Positions 42,217 to 52,675 of a stretch of 64,000 bases of DNA are shown here, piece by piece. Origin of the DNA: Scilla litardierei. Lineage: Eukaryota; Streptophyta; Magnoliopsida; Asparagales; Asparagaceae. Below the pieces are notes generated by a model that was not told the DNA's origin, made no database searches, and was given only the letters and a program-made list of their open reading frames with translations. Positions within the stretch are counted from its first letter, which is position 1; every line of letters begins with the position of its first letter. The stretch spans positions 601,781,659 through 601,845,658 of the forward strand of contig CM061142.1 in NCBI GenBank assembly GCA_030789695.1, given 5' to 3'. The position numbers and the translations under genes were made by a program.

Positions 42217-42575
42217 TTTATATTTAAATTGTTACGACTCGGCCGAGTGACAATGTCACTCGGCCGAGTGCGTAAAAGAAAGAAATTTCAAAAAAATCTC
42301 GTTCCCACTTACGACTCGGCCAACGGCTTTGTTCACTCAGCCGAAGGGATAAAACTCCTTCGACCGAGTGGCACAAGCTACTCGGCAATTCTCGCCCTAG
42401 GAGGGTATCCGTTTCCCTCGGCCGAGTGACTAAACGTACTCGGCCGAGTGGCAGTTAATACGAAATGCACAAAAAAGACAGAGAGTTGGTTCCGCAAACT
42501 TCCCTGATTGGTGCCCCACTTGGCCGAATGGGGTCCTTTGCTCGGCCAAGTCGCATATGATACTCGGCCGAGTGG
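42217..42575 (-). promoter_or_regulatory. Internal promoter-like region before the ATHILA ORF
   Basis: Eleven CTCGGCCGAGTG-type palindromes (42236-42575) followed on the minus strand by AATTTAAATATAAA (42230-42217), a TATA-like box, then about 500 bp of GC-rich leader to the ATHILA ORF. The arrangement copies that of the LTR (array then TATA), although the sequences between the motifs differ. Confidence 0.55.
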
Positions 42576-42599
42576 CATGCTGTTTTCTGCTTCGGGGCT

Positions 42600-42905
42600 C
42601 TGTTTTCGCTCTACTCTCTGTTTTTCTTCCTCCAGTTGGTTTCTTCCTCCTCCCAAGGCCTGAGCGCATTCTTGGAGCGCTCTTCCTTGCCTCAATCTTC
42701 CTCCATATGAGAGATCTCCTTTTCTCCTCTCCTGTCATAGAAATTAAGACCCGTTATCACGATTTTTATGGGCAAAAAGACTCTAAAAACTAACAAAAGT
42801 CTAAACCAAAAATGAAAATCAAATAAAAATAATGCAAAAACCGTCGGGTTGCCTCCCGACAAGCGCTCGTTTAAGGTCTTGAGCTCGACCCCCTTGGATT
42901 TTCAA
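42600..42905 (-). other. End-of-pol remnant
   Basis: Minus strand contains GAGCTCAAGACCTTAAACGA and CGCTTGTCGGGAGGCAACCC (42900-42845), a sequence that in Athila/Tat elements lies right after the pol stop codon. Its position directly behind protease shows that the RT-RNase H-integrase block was lost by deletion. Confidence 0.55.
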
Positions 42906-44123
42906 TTAACGCGTGATGTTGGGAGCATATGAGATGCACCCGTCGAACTTGCCGGGAAGACCGCTCGGATTTGGATCGTGGTGGTGCGTGGCCTTCCTCA
43001 GTGCCCCTTCATCTTGGGCAATGTTGGGGGATGGCTCCCCCAAGCTTGAGCTTGTTCTGGTCTTTGACTTCGTCGGTGACATCGATCTTCGAGTCGGTGG
43101 AGCTTTCTTTGGATTCTTCAATGTCGAGAGCTTGCAAAGCTCCTGTATTCTCGTGACATCAGCGTCGCCATCATCATTCGCCGTGGAGCCATTGGGATAG
43201 TCCTCCATCTTCTCTTCTTTGACCAAATCTTGGCCTTCTTCGAAGCCGTCATCATGGAGTGCACCGATGGAGTAGGGTATAACCTCTTCTATAACCTCGT
43301 CAAGGAGGTCCACATAATCTAGCTCCTCATGATATGGCATGTGCTTCATAGCCTTTGGTATATGGAGCTCCACTTCAATATTGCCGACATTCAAGGTAAG
43401 AGTACCTTCCCGCACATCGATGATTACACCGGCGGTGGCGAGGAATGGGCGTCCAAGTATGAGCGATGTGTCACCCTCCTCCTTGATGTACATGATCACA
43501 AAATCACAAGGCAAGCATATGCCTCCCGGAACTTGGAGTGGGATGTTCTCCGCGATACCAACCGGCCTTGTAATCTGACCGTCCGCGAGTTGAATCCTCA
43601 TGTCGGTTGGCTTTAAATCCGCGCCGGTATTCAACTTCCGAAACATGGTGAGAGGCATGAGGCTCACACTAGCGCCAAAATCAACCAGTGCTTTTTGTAA
43701 GGGGACGCCTCCGAGTGTGCAAGGAATCCGGAAACTCCCGGGATCTTTAAATTTGGCGGGCTCCTTCTCCTTCCTAGTAAACCAAGTTCCTTGTTCCGCG
43801 AGCATGATCTTCTCTTTCCTTTTCCTTCCCGTAATCAAGTCCTTTAAGAACTTCGCATAGGATGGGATTTCCACTATGGCATCAAGGAAAGGGATATTGA
43901 GGCTCACCCCTCTCAAGTATTTGAGGAACTTGGCTAGCCTCTTCTCGATCTTGGCTCTAGCTAGCCGTTGAGGGAAAGGCACCGGTGGCATGAATCGGCG
44001 CTCATCAATAGGTTCATCCACTCTAGATTTTGCTCCTTCTTGCGGCTCCTTCTCTTTTTCCACCTCAATTACCGGCTCGCTCTCTTCTAGAATCTCCACC
44101 AGGGGTTCCTTGACTTGAGTCAT
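42906..44123 (-). CDS. Retropepsin-like aspartic protease domain ORF
   Basis: A 405-codon open frame. Residues 1-110 are a charged linker; PFPQRLARAKIEKRLAKFLK is the typical Athila gag-protease junction. The protease core covers about residues 120-250: PCTLGGVPLQKALVDFGASV, MRIQLADGQITRPVGIAENI, and SLILGRPFLATAGVIIDVRE. The catalytic triad reads DFG, where Athila-like proteases commonly have DLG. The C-terminal 130 residues are acidic, then Ser/Lys-rich, and unrelated to RT. An intact gag-less protease ORF in an RT-less element is notable. Gag processing is the expected role. Confidence 0.8.
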   Translation of the reverse strand: MTQVKEPLVEILEESEPVIEVEKEKEPQEGAKSRVDEPIDERRFMPPVPFPQRLARAKIEKRLAKFLKYLRGVSLNIPFLDAIVEIPSYAKFLKDLITGRKRKEKIMLAEQGTWFTRKEKEPAKFKDPGSFRIPCTLGGVPLQKALVDFGASVSLMPLTMFRKLNTGADLKPTDMRIQLADGQITRPVGIAENIPLQVPGGICLPCDFVIMYIKEEGDTSLILGRPFLATAGVIIDVREGTLTLNVGNIEVELHIPKAMKHMPYHEELDYVDLLDEVIEEVIPYSIGALHDDGFEEGQDLVKEEKMEDYPNGSTANDDGDADVTRIQELCKLSTLKNPKKAPPTRRSMSPTKSKTRTSSSLGEPSPNIAQDEGALRKATHHHDPNPSGLPGKFDGCISYAPNITR

Positions 44124-45665
44124 GGGGGAGTGGTATCCATCCCACCCCTTGTCGTAACCGCAACAACCGCGTTGATATGGCCGGTGTTGCCCCGTGGATT
44201 TGGCTCGGATTGAGTCGGCAATTGTTGGTTGTTCCTATTAAGCAATGCAAGTTGCTCCCCAATTTGAGCGACGACGGTGGTGAGAGAATCTTGTCCTGCC
44301 TTCAACGTGGCATTAATCTTTCTCTGCTCCGCCATAACTCATCCACCTTAGCTTCAAAATCCGAACGTGGTTGAGCTTGCGGAGGGTTGGGATTTCTCCA
44401 ACCTTGATTATACCCGGGTGGCCTATAAGGTCCCACTTGTTGCCTAGGTGGGAAGTTTTGTTGCAGTGGCCCCCTTGGTTGATAATTCGGTTGTGGTGGT
44501 GGAGGCCAATCTTGAGGAGGTTGTTGTGGCGAGGGGTTCAAGGCACCATCATTATTAGCATAGGAAAAACACGGATGGTTTCTAGCGGCCGGGTTGGCCC
44601 AATATCCGGAATTCCCCGTAACATACTGAATTTGCTCCAAAGCTCCTTCTCCATGCTCTCCTCTTACATACATGGCTTGGGATTGGTATTGCCAATCACT
44701 CATATGGTTTGTCGGTGTGGATGTAGTAGGGGCTCCTTGCAACTCGGTAATGTATTTCTCCAACCTCTCCACTACATTATGGAGAGAGTCAAATTTGCTA
44801 GCAAGCTCCGCCACGGCCTTGGCCTCATAAATACTTGTGGGCTTCAAGAAGGACGAAGAATGTCCTCGCTCGTCCCCCCATTGTTGGTTGTTGGAGGTCA
44901 TCTCCTTTAGCAAGGCCGTAGCTTCATCGGGGGTCTTTGACAAAATGGCTCCGTTGGCTGTAGCATTAATAATCTGTTTTATGCCCGGTTGGAGTCCATT
45001 GTAGAAACTGTGGACAAGCTCCCAATCCTCTATGCTGTGATAGGGGCATTGATGTTGCAAGTCCTTGAAGCGCTCCCACGCCTCATAGAGAGTCTACTGC
45101 GGTCCTTGCTTGAAGGACATGAGAGCACTTCTTATTTTCACCATCTTGGAGGGCGGGTAAAATTTGTCGACGAAGGCACTCGCCAAATCATCCCAAGTGG
45201 TGAAGATTCCTTCAGCTTGCGTCCTCAACCAATATAAGGCTTTGTTCTTGAGTGTGAAGGGGAAGAGGCGCAGTCCGATAGCATCTATGGAGACGCCCGG
45301 CTTTTGGAAGGTGGCACATTTTGATAAAAAGAGCTGGATGTGGTAATGAGGTTCTCATGGGAATTCCCATGAAAAGGGTCTTGCTGCATCAGAACTACCA
45401 ATCTAGTCTTCAACTCGAAATTTTTGTCGGCCGCCAACTCCGGCATAGCTATGGATGAGGTCGTGGAGGAAGTCTTAGGCCGAAGCATATCTCTAATGGA
45501 AATGATCCTCGCCATTCGCGCCGCCAATTCTTCGGGTGTCTCAGGATGGTTCATAAAATTCCCTTCCGTATCGAGTCTCCTCTCCGCTCTAATCCTCCTC
45601 AATGTACGTTCGATCTCCGGATCGTATAGTATTTCTTCGGGGTTCACCGTGGATCTCGTGTACAT
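44124..45665 (-). pseudogene. Athila-type gag, broken
   Basis: Starts near 45665 (MYTRSTVNPEEILYDPEIER). The frame changes at about 45285, then contains the retrotransposon gag core: RLFPFTLKNKALYWLRTQAE and FVDKFYPPSKMVKIRSALM (45270-45110). A TAG at 45094 is followed by YHSIEDWELVHSFYNGLQPG and a 252-codon frame to 44302. The C-terminus is Pro/Gln-rich without a zinc knuckle, as usual for Athila/Tat. A further frame ending near 44120 carries the linker to protease. Several breaks imply that capsid protein must come from a related intact element. Confidence 0.82.
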
Positions 45666-45782
45666 GCAAGGGAAGATAGAGTTTCAAAGAAATAGTTAGC
45701 ACAAAGGAAGGGTAAAATAAAAATAGAAATAATAGAACAAAAAGAAAAATAGCTAGGTAGGTAGAATCAAACAATATCGCCT

Positions 45783-45799
45783 CCCCGGCAATGGTGCCA
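45783..45799 (-). other. Primer-binding site of the Athila-type element
   Basis: Minus strand TGGCACCATTGCCGGGG, a two-base variant of the TGGCGCCGTTGCCGGGG site that Athila/Tat elements use (tRNA-Asp type). It lies 6 bp from the LTR end. Confidence 0.85.
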
Positions 45800-45805
45800 A
45801 AAACT

Positions 45806-47615
45806 TGATCTCGCCCCGATGTGCACACGCACCCGGGACAGGGGACTAACCAGTCTTACCGCAAGCGCACGGTGTAGCAGCGAGCGGGTATCGAACACGA
45901 GGAGGGAAAATGACGGTGTCTTCTTCAATTCACCTGGCTATAAGAACAGTCGAGAAATATTCGCAATAAAGCGGTCACAGTCGTTCAATCGTATAAAGGA
46001 AATATCGAATTAATAAAGACGCCTAGGGATAGGGAATCCCCGCTACAAACCGTACCTCGTCATTGTGATTCGTAGGTTTCATAATTGCTAGACTTGCAAT
46101 TCAGGTGAACTAGTTGCAACTAAATGTAGAACCAAGCTCACGCTCTCGCGCTATTGCCGGTCTATAGCAAACCTAGGGTAGGGTCCAATCTCTTGCAAAC
46201 CCTAACCTAGGCAAGCTAGCATGAAGAACAACATCATCGTTCAATCGTATCTCGAGCCCACTCTCGTGCAAACTCGAGCTACGACCTAGGTTGGGATAGT
46301 TCCTACCCATCCAATCTCTTGCAAACGGGTATTGGTATAGAATTGCAATCGAAAACCCTAGTTTCGGTCCAATCTCTTGCAAACCGATTCCAGAGAAATC
46401 CAATTGTAACCCAATTCGAATTTCTAGGGCTTCCTATCGAGTTGGGATCCAATCTCTTGCAAATCCCAATCGGTATGAATCCATAGCTATTCGTATTAAA
46501 TCAATCCCAAACTAACCCTAATCAATTCTAGCAATAATTTCACCAATTCATCACAAATTAGAAATAGAGTTCGTAGGGTTCATCCCCACGCCCTAAGACG
46601 ATAGAACTACTCACAATTCATAATGCAAATCGTTAGAAATTCAATAATAAAAACAATAGAATTCATTGCAATAGACAATATATCAATAAAAATGAGGTTT
46701 TTGATAGAGAGAAAGACAAACCAATGAAGATTCAATAGCATCCAACAAATCAACACTTTTTCTCTCCCCCAAAAGAACTAAATCTAATCTCCTAAAAAGT
46801 AATCTAAAAAGGCTGCAAAAAGCTCTGAAAAAGCTCTCTAAACTAGGTTAAAAACTGGGGTTAAATACCCCCAAAATCGCCCAAAAAACTATGACAAAAT
46901 TGCCCCTGCGCAGCCTGAAAATCGCAATTTACGCTACAGGCAGCGCGGCTCACTCGGCCGAGTGACAAATGTCATTCGGCCGAGTGACAAACCCTGACGG
47001 ATTCCAGTAAGTCTGGACTTTTGGGGGTCGGCTCCTCGGGAGTCACTCGGTCGAGTGACTTTCTTTGCTTCGGCCGAGGGGACTTCTTCACTCGGCCGAG
47101 TCGGAACTCGGGACTGCACTGACGGATTACAGTAAGTCTGGGATTTTTGCTTGCCGTCGTCTTGATGCCACTCGGGCGAGTGGTGTCTCCGTGGTTCGGC
47201 CGAGTGGGCTGACGACGGTCGGCCGAGTGCACGCTGATACTCAGTCTGTTGTGTGTCCGATCTGGCCGGCCGAGCGGGCTTTCGATGGTCGGCCGAGTGA
47301 CTCCTTCACTCGGCCGAGTGACATGCTGAAAATGCCCAATCTTCGTATTTTTGCTCCCTCGTCGCTCTTACGACGTTCTTTCTTCTTCCACTCCTCTCCA
47401 ATCGCAGAATTCCCCTCAAAAGAGTCACGGGTGACACTCCGGAGTGGGTGCATCTCAGAATCACTCCAAATCGCTCCAAATCTCCTGAAATACGACAAAA
47501 ACAAGAAATCGTGAAAAGCATCGCAATATTGTCGAATAATCGTGAAAAACACGATATGGGCGATCAAAATGGCATGCAAACATGCAGAAAAAAGGTGTAA
47601 AATATGGAGTTATCA
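45806..47615 (-). repeat. 5' LTR of the Athila-type element
   Basis: 1810 bp; partner of 35933-37741. It carries the same palindrome array, TATA box and hairpin series. One hairpin loop that is mutated in the 3' LTR (CCAATCTCTTACAA) has the consensus form here (CCAATCTCTTGCAA). Confidence 0.9.
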
Positions 47616-47620
47616 AGCCG

Positions 47621-48519
47621 CTTCTCGAACCGCTCCCCGAACCGCTCCGCATCCCAAGGCGAGCAATCCTTGTGTCGCCGAGCCAACCACGCGCTGAAGA
47701 AAGTTTCACGCGAGTGAAAGCCTTCACCAAGATTTCGGATCCGAATCCGAACTCCTTCATGGCTTTGCTAGAGCCCTCAGGAGTAAGACAGAAACATAGG
47801 GAGATAGAGAATATTAATTTAAGTATAGATCCGAGAGTGCTCCAACATTTACGGGAGCCGCTCAGATCTGGAGCTTGGGACGAGTTTGGAGGAAGGGGGA
47901 GGCCCCTATTTATATAGGCGGCTCACTCTCCCTTTTTCTTCACAACCGATGTGGGACTATTAAATGGAGTTAATAAATTCAATTTAGTTTGCCTTTCACA
48001 AAGGCTAAACTTCCGTGAATTTTAACTCCCTTACCATTGAGCTTCAATCTTGGTACAACCTACCAAATCGAAGGGCGTTCAACAGTGAACGCATAGGAAA
48101 AAGCGGCGAGTCAATCGGAGTCCATTTGACCCTCCAATTGATCGTTCAAAGTTAGCCAAAACCATTCAAAGATGGAAAATCCAGCCGTCAAAAAATCCCG
48201 GATTTTAAAAAACCCTAACCAGAAAATTCAGGCTTGGTGGGCCTCCATTTTCGCTGGGTTCAGCCCAATAGTTTGGGCTGACTTGTTTTGGCTATAACTT
48301 GTGCATTTGGACTCCGTTTTTTACGCGGTTTGAACCTGCGTTTAGAGCGGGACAATCCCGTCATCTAGGTAACCTTTTCAACGCGTTTATTTTATTAAAT
48401 ATTTTTGTAAACAATTTACAACACATTTAACTCAGTTTGTATCATATGCAAAATAGTTCCTATCTCAGCTTAAATTTTCATTTGCATCAAATACAAATGA
48501 TCTGAGGGCATATCCCCCA
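47621..48519 (-). repeat. 5' LTR of copia A, distal part
   Basis: 899 bp matching 19956-20854. Its minus-strand TATA box is near 47907-47920. Ends at ATATCCCCCA, followed by AAA and GACCC. Confidence 0.88.
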
Positions 48520-48522
48520 AAA

Positions 48523-48803
48523 GACCCCACCTGGCTCGTCGAGGAGGTCCAAAGGGGTTATGAGGACGTCCTGGCCCTGAGGATCGTGGAGTCCCTCGGG
48601 AGGCGTTCCGGGCGTACGAGGGCATCTTGGCTCCGAAGATGGCGAGGTCCTTCCGAGAAGGGTTCTTAGCATTCGAGGAGCGGGTCCGAGGGAGGCTTCC
48701 CCGTCCTCCAGTTGCCCTGGGCATCCCACAGAATCGGGAAGGGACAAAGTGCTTGCGGATGCTTCCTCGTGGGATCCTGCGTCGTAGGTGGAGCGGCCCC
48801 TCT
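48523..48803 (+). pseudogene. C-terminal segment of the Transposase_28-like gene
   Basis: Continues the KVDP frame as TWLVEEVQRGYEDVLALRIV after copia A is removed. It then breaks and continues as MARSFREGFLAFEERVRGRL and IPQNREGTKCLRMLPRGILR. The C-terminus is a helical continuation of the coiled coil. This segment and its 3' flank (48757-49229) recur at 56745-57218. Confidence 0.6.
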
Positions 48804-49098
48804 TTTGTTCCTCCTTTTCTTCTCTTTTCTTTTTATCCAACTGTATGAGAAACATTTTTGTTGAAATGGACTTTTCTTTTCTTATGTGTTTCCATCGTGT
48901 TTGCACTTTCAGAATCGTCTTTGACCTGGTTTGGTTCTGCCCCCCTCTCGCTACTCAGGTCGTGGTCGTTCATTGACTTAACCTGCGAGAGGTATCCATC
49001 AAGGGGATCGTTCCCAATCCATCGTAGTGGCCTACGGTCACTCTACCGGTAGGGCCGCCTCCGGCCTCATGGCCGTATTGGGTCTGACCCACCGGGGG
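48804..49098 (+). other. 3' flank of the Transposase_28-like gene
   Basis: T-rich, then GC-rich non-coding sequence; an inverted pair TCTACCGGTAGGGCC lies near 49041. No gene is seen. The block is duplicated at about 56775-57080. Confidence 0.5.
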
Positions 49099-49229
49099 TT
49101 GCCCATAGCCTTATGGTCGCTTTGTGACCGACCTGCTGGGGGAGTTGCCCCAGCCTTATGGTCGGTTCAGGACCGAACTGTAGAGAGAGTTGCCCCCAGT
49201 CTTATGGTCGGTTTAGGACCGACCTACAG
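49099..49229. repeat. Tandem 40-46-bp hairpin repeat
   Basis: Three units starting TTGCCC(C)AGCCTTATGG. Each contains a GGTCGGT-ttagg-ACCGACC type inverted repeat, perfect in the third unit. The duplicate copy is at about 57088-57218. Confidence 0.75.
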
Positions 49230-49902
49230 TGTAACAACTCATTTTCATCAACACATCAATTTGCGTATTTAACATATTTTCAACATTTTAAAATTACTTT
49301 ATAATGGTTAGTCAGGAGTTTTATATCAAAATGATTTCAAAAATTTATTACAAAAATATTTTGAAGTATTAAACTAATTATAATGTATTTCAATAAGTTA
49401 AGATTTCATCAAATACCTCTAAACAATTTTGATAAAATTCATTTTCAATTATTACTGTTTCGGCTTAATGAATTAATTTTCTATACAAACATCTTCAAAA
49501 TGTTTTCAAACTTCTACAGTATCGTCAAATGACCATTTAGGGCTCCCCACATTAATTTCGTATTTTTCTGATATCAAATCGACCAAGAACCCGTAAACCC
49601 GCTTTTTAAAAGTTTTGGCCTAAAACTAGTATCTCCGATCCTCGCAACGATACGATCCCGTGGGTATGTTTTTGTAATTTTTCGGAGTCGTATGCGAAAA
49701 CGGGGTTGTATTCCTCCGTTTTCACTAATTACTTTCACTAACGAAATTTTTAACTTTTACCTACTTACTTTCACCCGATTCCCCCAACTAACTCCCTTAA
49801 CCAACCTCCCTTAGCTGGTGAGATCCAAATTTTTTGGATCTCATACACCCCATTAAGATTTGTGTCTCTTCCCCACTAATTACAAGTTATCCATTCACTA
49901 AA

Positions 49903-49915
49903 CCCTATTTAAACC
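49903..49915 (+). promoter_or_regulatory. TATA box of Tekay-3 LTR
   Basis: CCTATTTAAACCC, same as the Tekay-2 box. The right LTR copy is mutated to CCGATTTAAACCC (57922-57934). Confidence 0.6.
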
Positions 49916-49950
49916 CCCCTCCTCTCTCAAAATAACCCACACAGTTAACA

Positions 49951-49953
<3 letters not shown>

Positions 49954-50023
<70 letters not shown>
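49954..50023. repeat. (CT)n microsatellite
   Basis: About 35 uninterrupted CT units just after the TATA box. In the right LTR the equivalent stretch is short and broken (57970-58001). Confidence 0.9.
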
Positions 50024-50025
<2 letters not shown>

Positions 50026-50516
50026 TTCCGTTTAAACCCAACCCAGCACGTGGCAAACACCCCTCCCCACATCTCTCTCTCTCTCCCGCTCTTGCCCCCC
50101 GGTAGTTGACCACCGCCCATCGCCATGTCCTCCGCCCATCCCCGCCTTCGCCGTCACCAACCTCCAGCCCCTCCTCGACGCTGCTGCAGAGCACAGCAGA
50201 CCGCCACCTCCGAGCACTCGAGCCCCCGTCTCCGACCTCCGACGACAGCAGTACAGCACCTTTCCACCGTCGCCGTCGCTTGGCCCCCGTCGGCCGCTCC
50301 CAGCGCTGCCGTCTGCCGTCGTCGCTCGCCCTTGCCGCCGCTCGTCGCCCCCAGCAGCCCGCTGTCTCTCTCCCTATCTTTGCGCCACTCACCGGCATTT
50401 TCGCCCTCGCCGCCGCTGCACTCGTCGTCGCCGCAGGTCGTCGCCGCTGTCGACCTCCGTCCCGATGCCGTCCGACCACAGACACACCCCCCAGCCACGC
50501 AACACGAAGAACGAAG

Positions 50517-51146
50517 GTAAGTTTCGAACGTGTTTTGTTAAATACGAATATGTATTTTCGTATATACGTATTTTAATAATTATTAAATAGGTATTATTGG
50601 TTTTAAATCCATAACTAAAAATATAAGCCTCAGAAAAATGTGAGACCAGCTTCAGAAAATCAGAAATGATATTCTAGATCTAATGGCTCTAGTCTCATCT
50701 TGATCAGATGCTTTGATTTTTCAAAATAAATTTTTAACCCTAAAACTTAATTACATAAATTCCTTTTAAAAATATGTAACTTGTAATTTTCATGTACACT
50801 GATATGTGAGAAAAATATATGTTGTATTACTCTTCGAGACGGTCGTTTTGACTGCTCACTTGAACAATTTCAATTAGTATTGCATCCAGAATAAATTGTT
50901 GAATGATTACGTTACTTAGGTAAAATTAGTTTTTAAATTGATTTTTGAGCTTCTAAAAATTATAAAAATTACCAGAAGCTTCTGAAAACATTTTCCTCTT
51001 GTAGTAAAATAATAATCTTTATTTTTGACCTATAAAAAATTTAGAACGTTTTTCGACACCGTTTCAATCAGTTTTAAAAACCAGAACGATCAAATTATTT
51101 AGATAGGAAATGTCGTGTTCTTTAACCAATTTCCTTTGTGTTGCAG
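50517..51146 (+). other. Probable leader intron inside the Tekay-3 LTR
   Basis: Donor ACGAAG|GTAAGT is a near-perfect consensus; acceptor TTTGTGTTGCAG|GT has a good pyrimidine tract. It lies downstream of the TATA box and upstream of the acidic ORF. In the right LTR the donor is kept (58522) but the acceptor AG has become AT. Confidence 0.6.
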
Positions 51147-52211
51147 GTACCAGTTCTTTGCACCATCTTCAGCAGAAGCCATCGATCCATTCCCGGTTTG
51201 CTACGTCAACCTCATTTTTTAAGTCATGACGAATTCTAAATTTAGAAACTTAGTTAAATATACTCGTACGAACTTAAGAACACCACTATAGCCTCAGAAC
51301 GGCTAGTTGACTTGAACCGAATTAGAAACCTAATCTAATATGAAAGTAACCAACTACAGATTACGTTGCCAACTTTCAACTTTGGTGATTGTAGCACACA
51401 GCCACCAACTTGGGTAAATTGTGTGCTAAACCACACTACTACATGCTCGAAGCATGGAATCGACACCTCGAATGTTGGACTTGTCTTTATCCTCTATTTC
51501 CTTAGCATCCACCGAGCTTTGGCACAGTCTGCTTTGGAAAGAGTTACTACTTTCTGGTTTTCAATAAGAAAGTCAACCAGTTGTCTATGTGTGGCTAGTA
51601 ACATGTGGAACATCATATGGAATATCTTGTGAAACATCCTGTAAGGAACATATACTTGATTCACATAACACATCACCGGGGTTTGGGGGTAACTATTAGT
51701 TTGAGAGAGTGCAAGAGTGACTGGAGTTCATCTACATGTCTAGCTGACTGGGTTTCGGCCTCCTGTCTAGCTGCCTGTGTTTCGGCAAACAAAAATATGC
51801 TGCCATGTCAGCATCCTGTCTAACTGCCTGGGTTTTCGGCATTTTTCTGGGTAAGTGAACCCATGCAAGATATGAACTCAATGGTCACATATTGTACTCT
51901 CTGACTTGAGTCATGTAGTTCTAGTGTAGCTTGCACGAACACTTCTTTGTAGTACATGCACTTTACCTACTACACTTGTACATTCACTGTACTTTACTTG
52001 TCGTACTTTTAGCTACATCAGTCGCCTGTTACACTTGCACTTCCACGTACAGTTGTTCTCTCCTTTCAGTGTTGTTTACTTTTACCACTCAGTTGTGTAC
52101 AGTTACTTTACTTTTCGCTCTGGTCTGCTTGTACGTAGTTACTTTTGTCATACTTGTACACGGATTCTTTTATATTTTTAGAATTGTTGTGACTTACCTA
52201 CGGTTTCATTT

Positions 52212-52298
52212 ATGGCATCGGCAGACGACGACCTGATCGAGGAGGTTGCCCCTAAGTTCGAGGAGCCCGAGTTTGACCCGGAGGCTGCAGAGTTTTAG
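52212..52298 (+). CDS. LTR-embedded short acidic ORF (28 aa)
   Basis: Starts MASADDDLIEEVAPK and ends DPEAAEF; 11 of 28 residues are Asp/Glu. The stop is followed by CTGCTTGTGTT, which also follows the Tekay-2 ORF stop (GATGCTGCTTGTGTT), supporting positional homology. The corresponding part of the right LTR lies beyond the window. Confidence 0.45.
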   Translation: MASADDDLIEEVAPKFEEPEFDPEAAEF

Positions 52299-52549
52299 CT
52301 GCTTGTGTTGGTGTATGTGTTGTACTATGTATTTCCTATTCGCATTTCCTTTCAGTATTTTCTTTTTATGTATTTTGGGTGAGAGAGTGCTGCTTGCTGT
52401 GTACTTTAATTTGGACTGTAATAATATGTGTATGCTAGTTTGAGTATTTGGTACATCTCTGGATTGTAACTATATTGATTTCACTGGTAAACTGCAAGAC
52501 CTACAAATAAATCAAATAAGTAACGGGCCCATAAGAGCGGGTCGTTACA

Positions 52550-52580
52550 AGTTTTGTGGACCATGTAGGTCCACACAAAT
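52550..52580 (+). other. Putative primer-binding region of Tekay-3
   Basis: TGGACCATGTAGGTCCA (52557-52573) begins 8 bases after the LTR and is a perfect 6-bp-arm hairpin. It corresponds to the TGGTGGCCCATGxAGGTCC block of Tekay-1 and Tekay-2. Confidence 0.4.
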
Positions 52581-52675
52581 TACCTCGTGAACAATATAGT
52601 AAAATTAGGATGTACCGTATATGATACTCGACTAAGCTGACATTTTCCTATGCATGCAGGTGTGACACTCAAAAG

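Larger units (their letters stand above)
35933..47615 (-). mobile_element. Athila-type non-autonomous gypsy element (gag + protease + ATHILA ORF)
   Basis: 11.68-kb minus-strand element inside the 5' LTR of copia A, with perfect AGCCG duplications (35928-35932, 47616-47620). LTRs are 1809 and 1810 bp, starting TGATAACTCC on the minus strand, and about 98% alike by eye. Order in sense direction: LTR, primer-binding site, gag, protease, remnant of the end of pol, internal promoter-like region, ATHILA ORF, non-coding DNA, polypurine tract, LTR. RT, RNase H and integrase are missing altogether. With young LTRs and clean duplications it was probably mobilised in trans, like the TR-GAG class. Confidence 0.9.
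19649..48519 (-). mobile_element. Copia A: Ty1/copia element split by two later insertions
   Basis: Minus-strand element. The left LTR is 1206 bp (19649-20854). The right LTR is also 1206 bp once the Athila derivative and one AGCCG copy are removed (35626-35932 plus 47621-48519). Minus-strand ends are TGGGGGATATGCCC and CCTAGAAAACCCTTCA. A primer-binding site TGGTATCAAAGCC lies next to the right LTR and a polypurine tract GTGGGAGATGT next to the left one, which fixes orientation. The internal region is 20855-21211 plus 30893-35625, about 5.1 kb, and is badly decayed. Flanking GACCC copies are offset by three extra A bases on the right. Confidence 0.88.
49230..52549 (+). repeat. Left LTR of Tekay-3
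   Basis: 3320 bp with matching TGTAAC/GTTACA ends. It includes a TATA box near 49904 (CCTATTTAAACCC), a (CT)n tract, a Cys-poor GC-rich leader (50100-50515), a leader intron (50517-51146) and an acidic ORF (52212-52298). Arg/Ala/Ser-rich frames in the GC-rich leader are compositional. Confidence 0.85.

Noticed and set aside
49898..50576. Overlapping long frames on both strands rich in Arg, Ala, Ser and Pro
   Set aside because: Compositional frames in a GC-rich CCG/TCG-biased leader and a CT microsatellite; no domain, and not preserved in the right LTR.
51366..51632. 88-codon ORF with a partner at 59373-59564
   Set aside because: Shared LTR sequence; the partner is shorter through a premature stop, and no domain is recognised.
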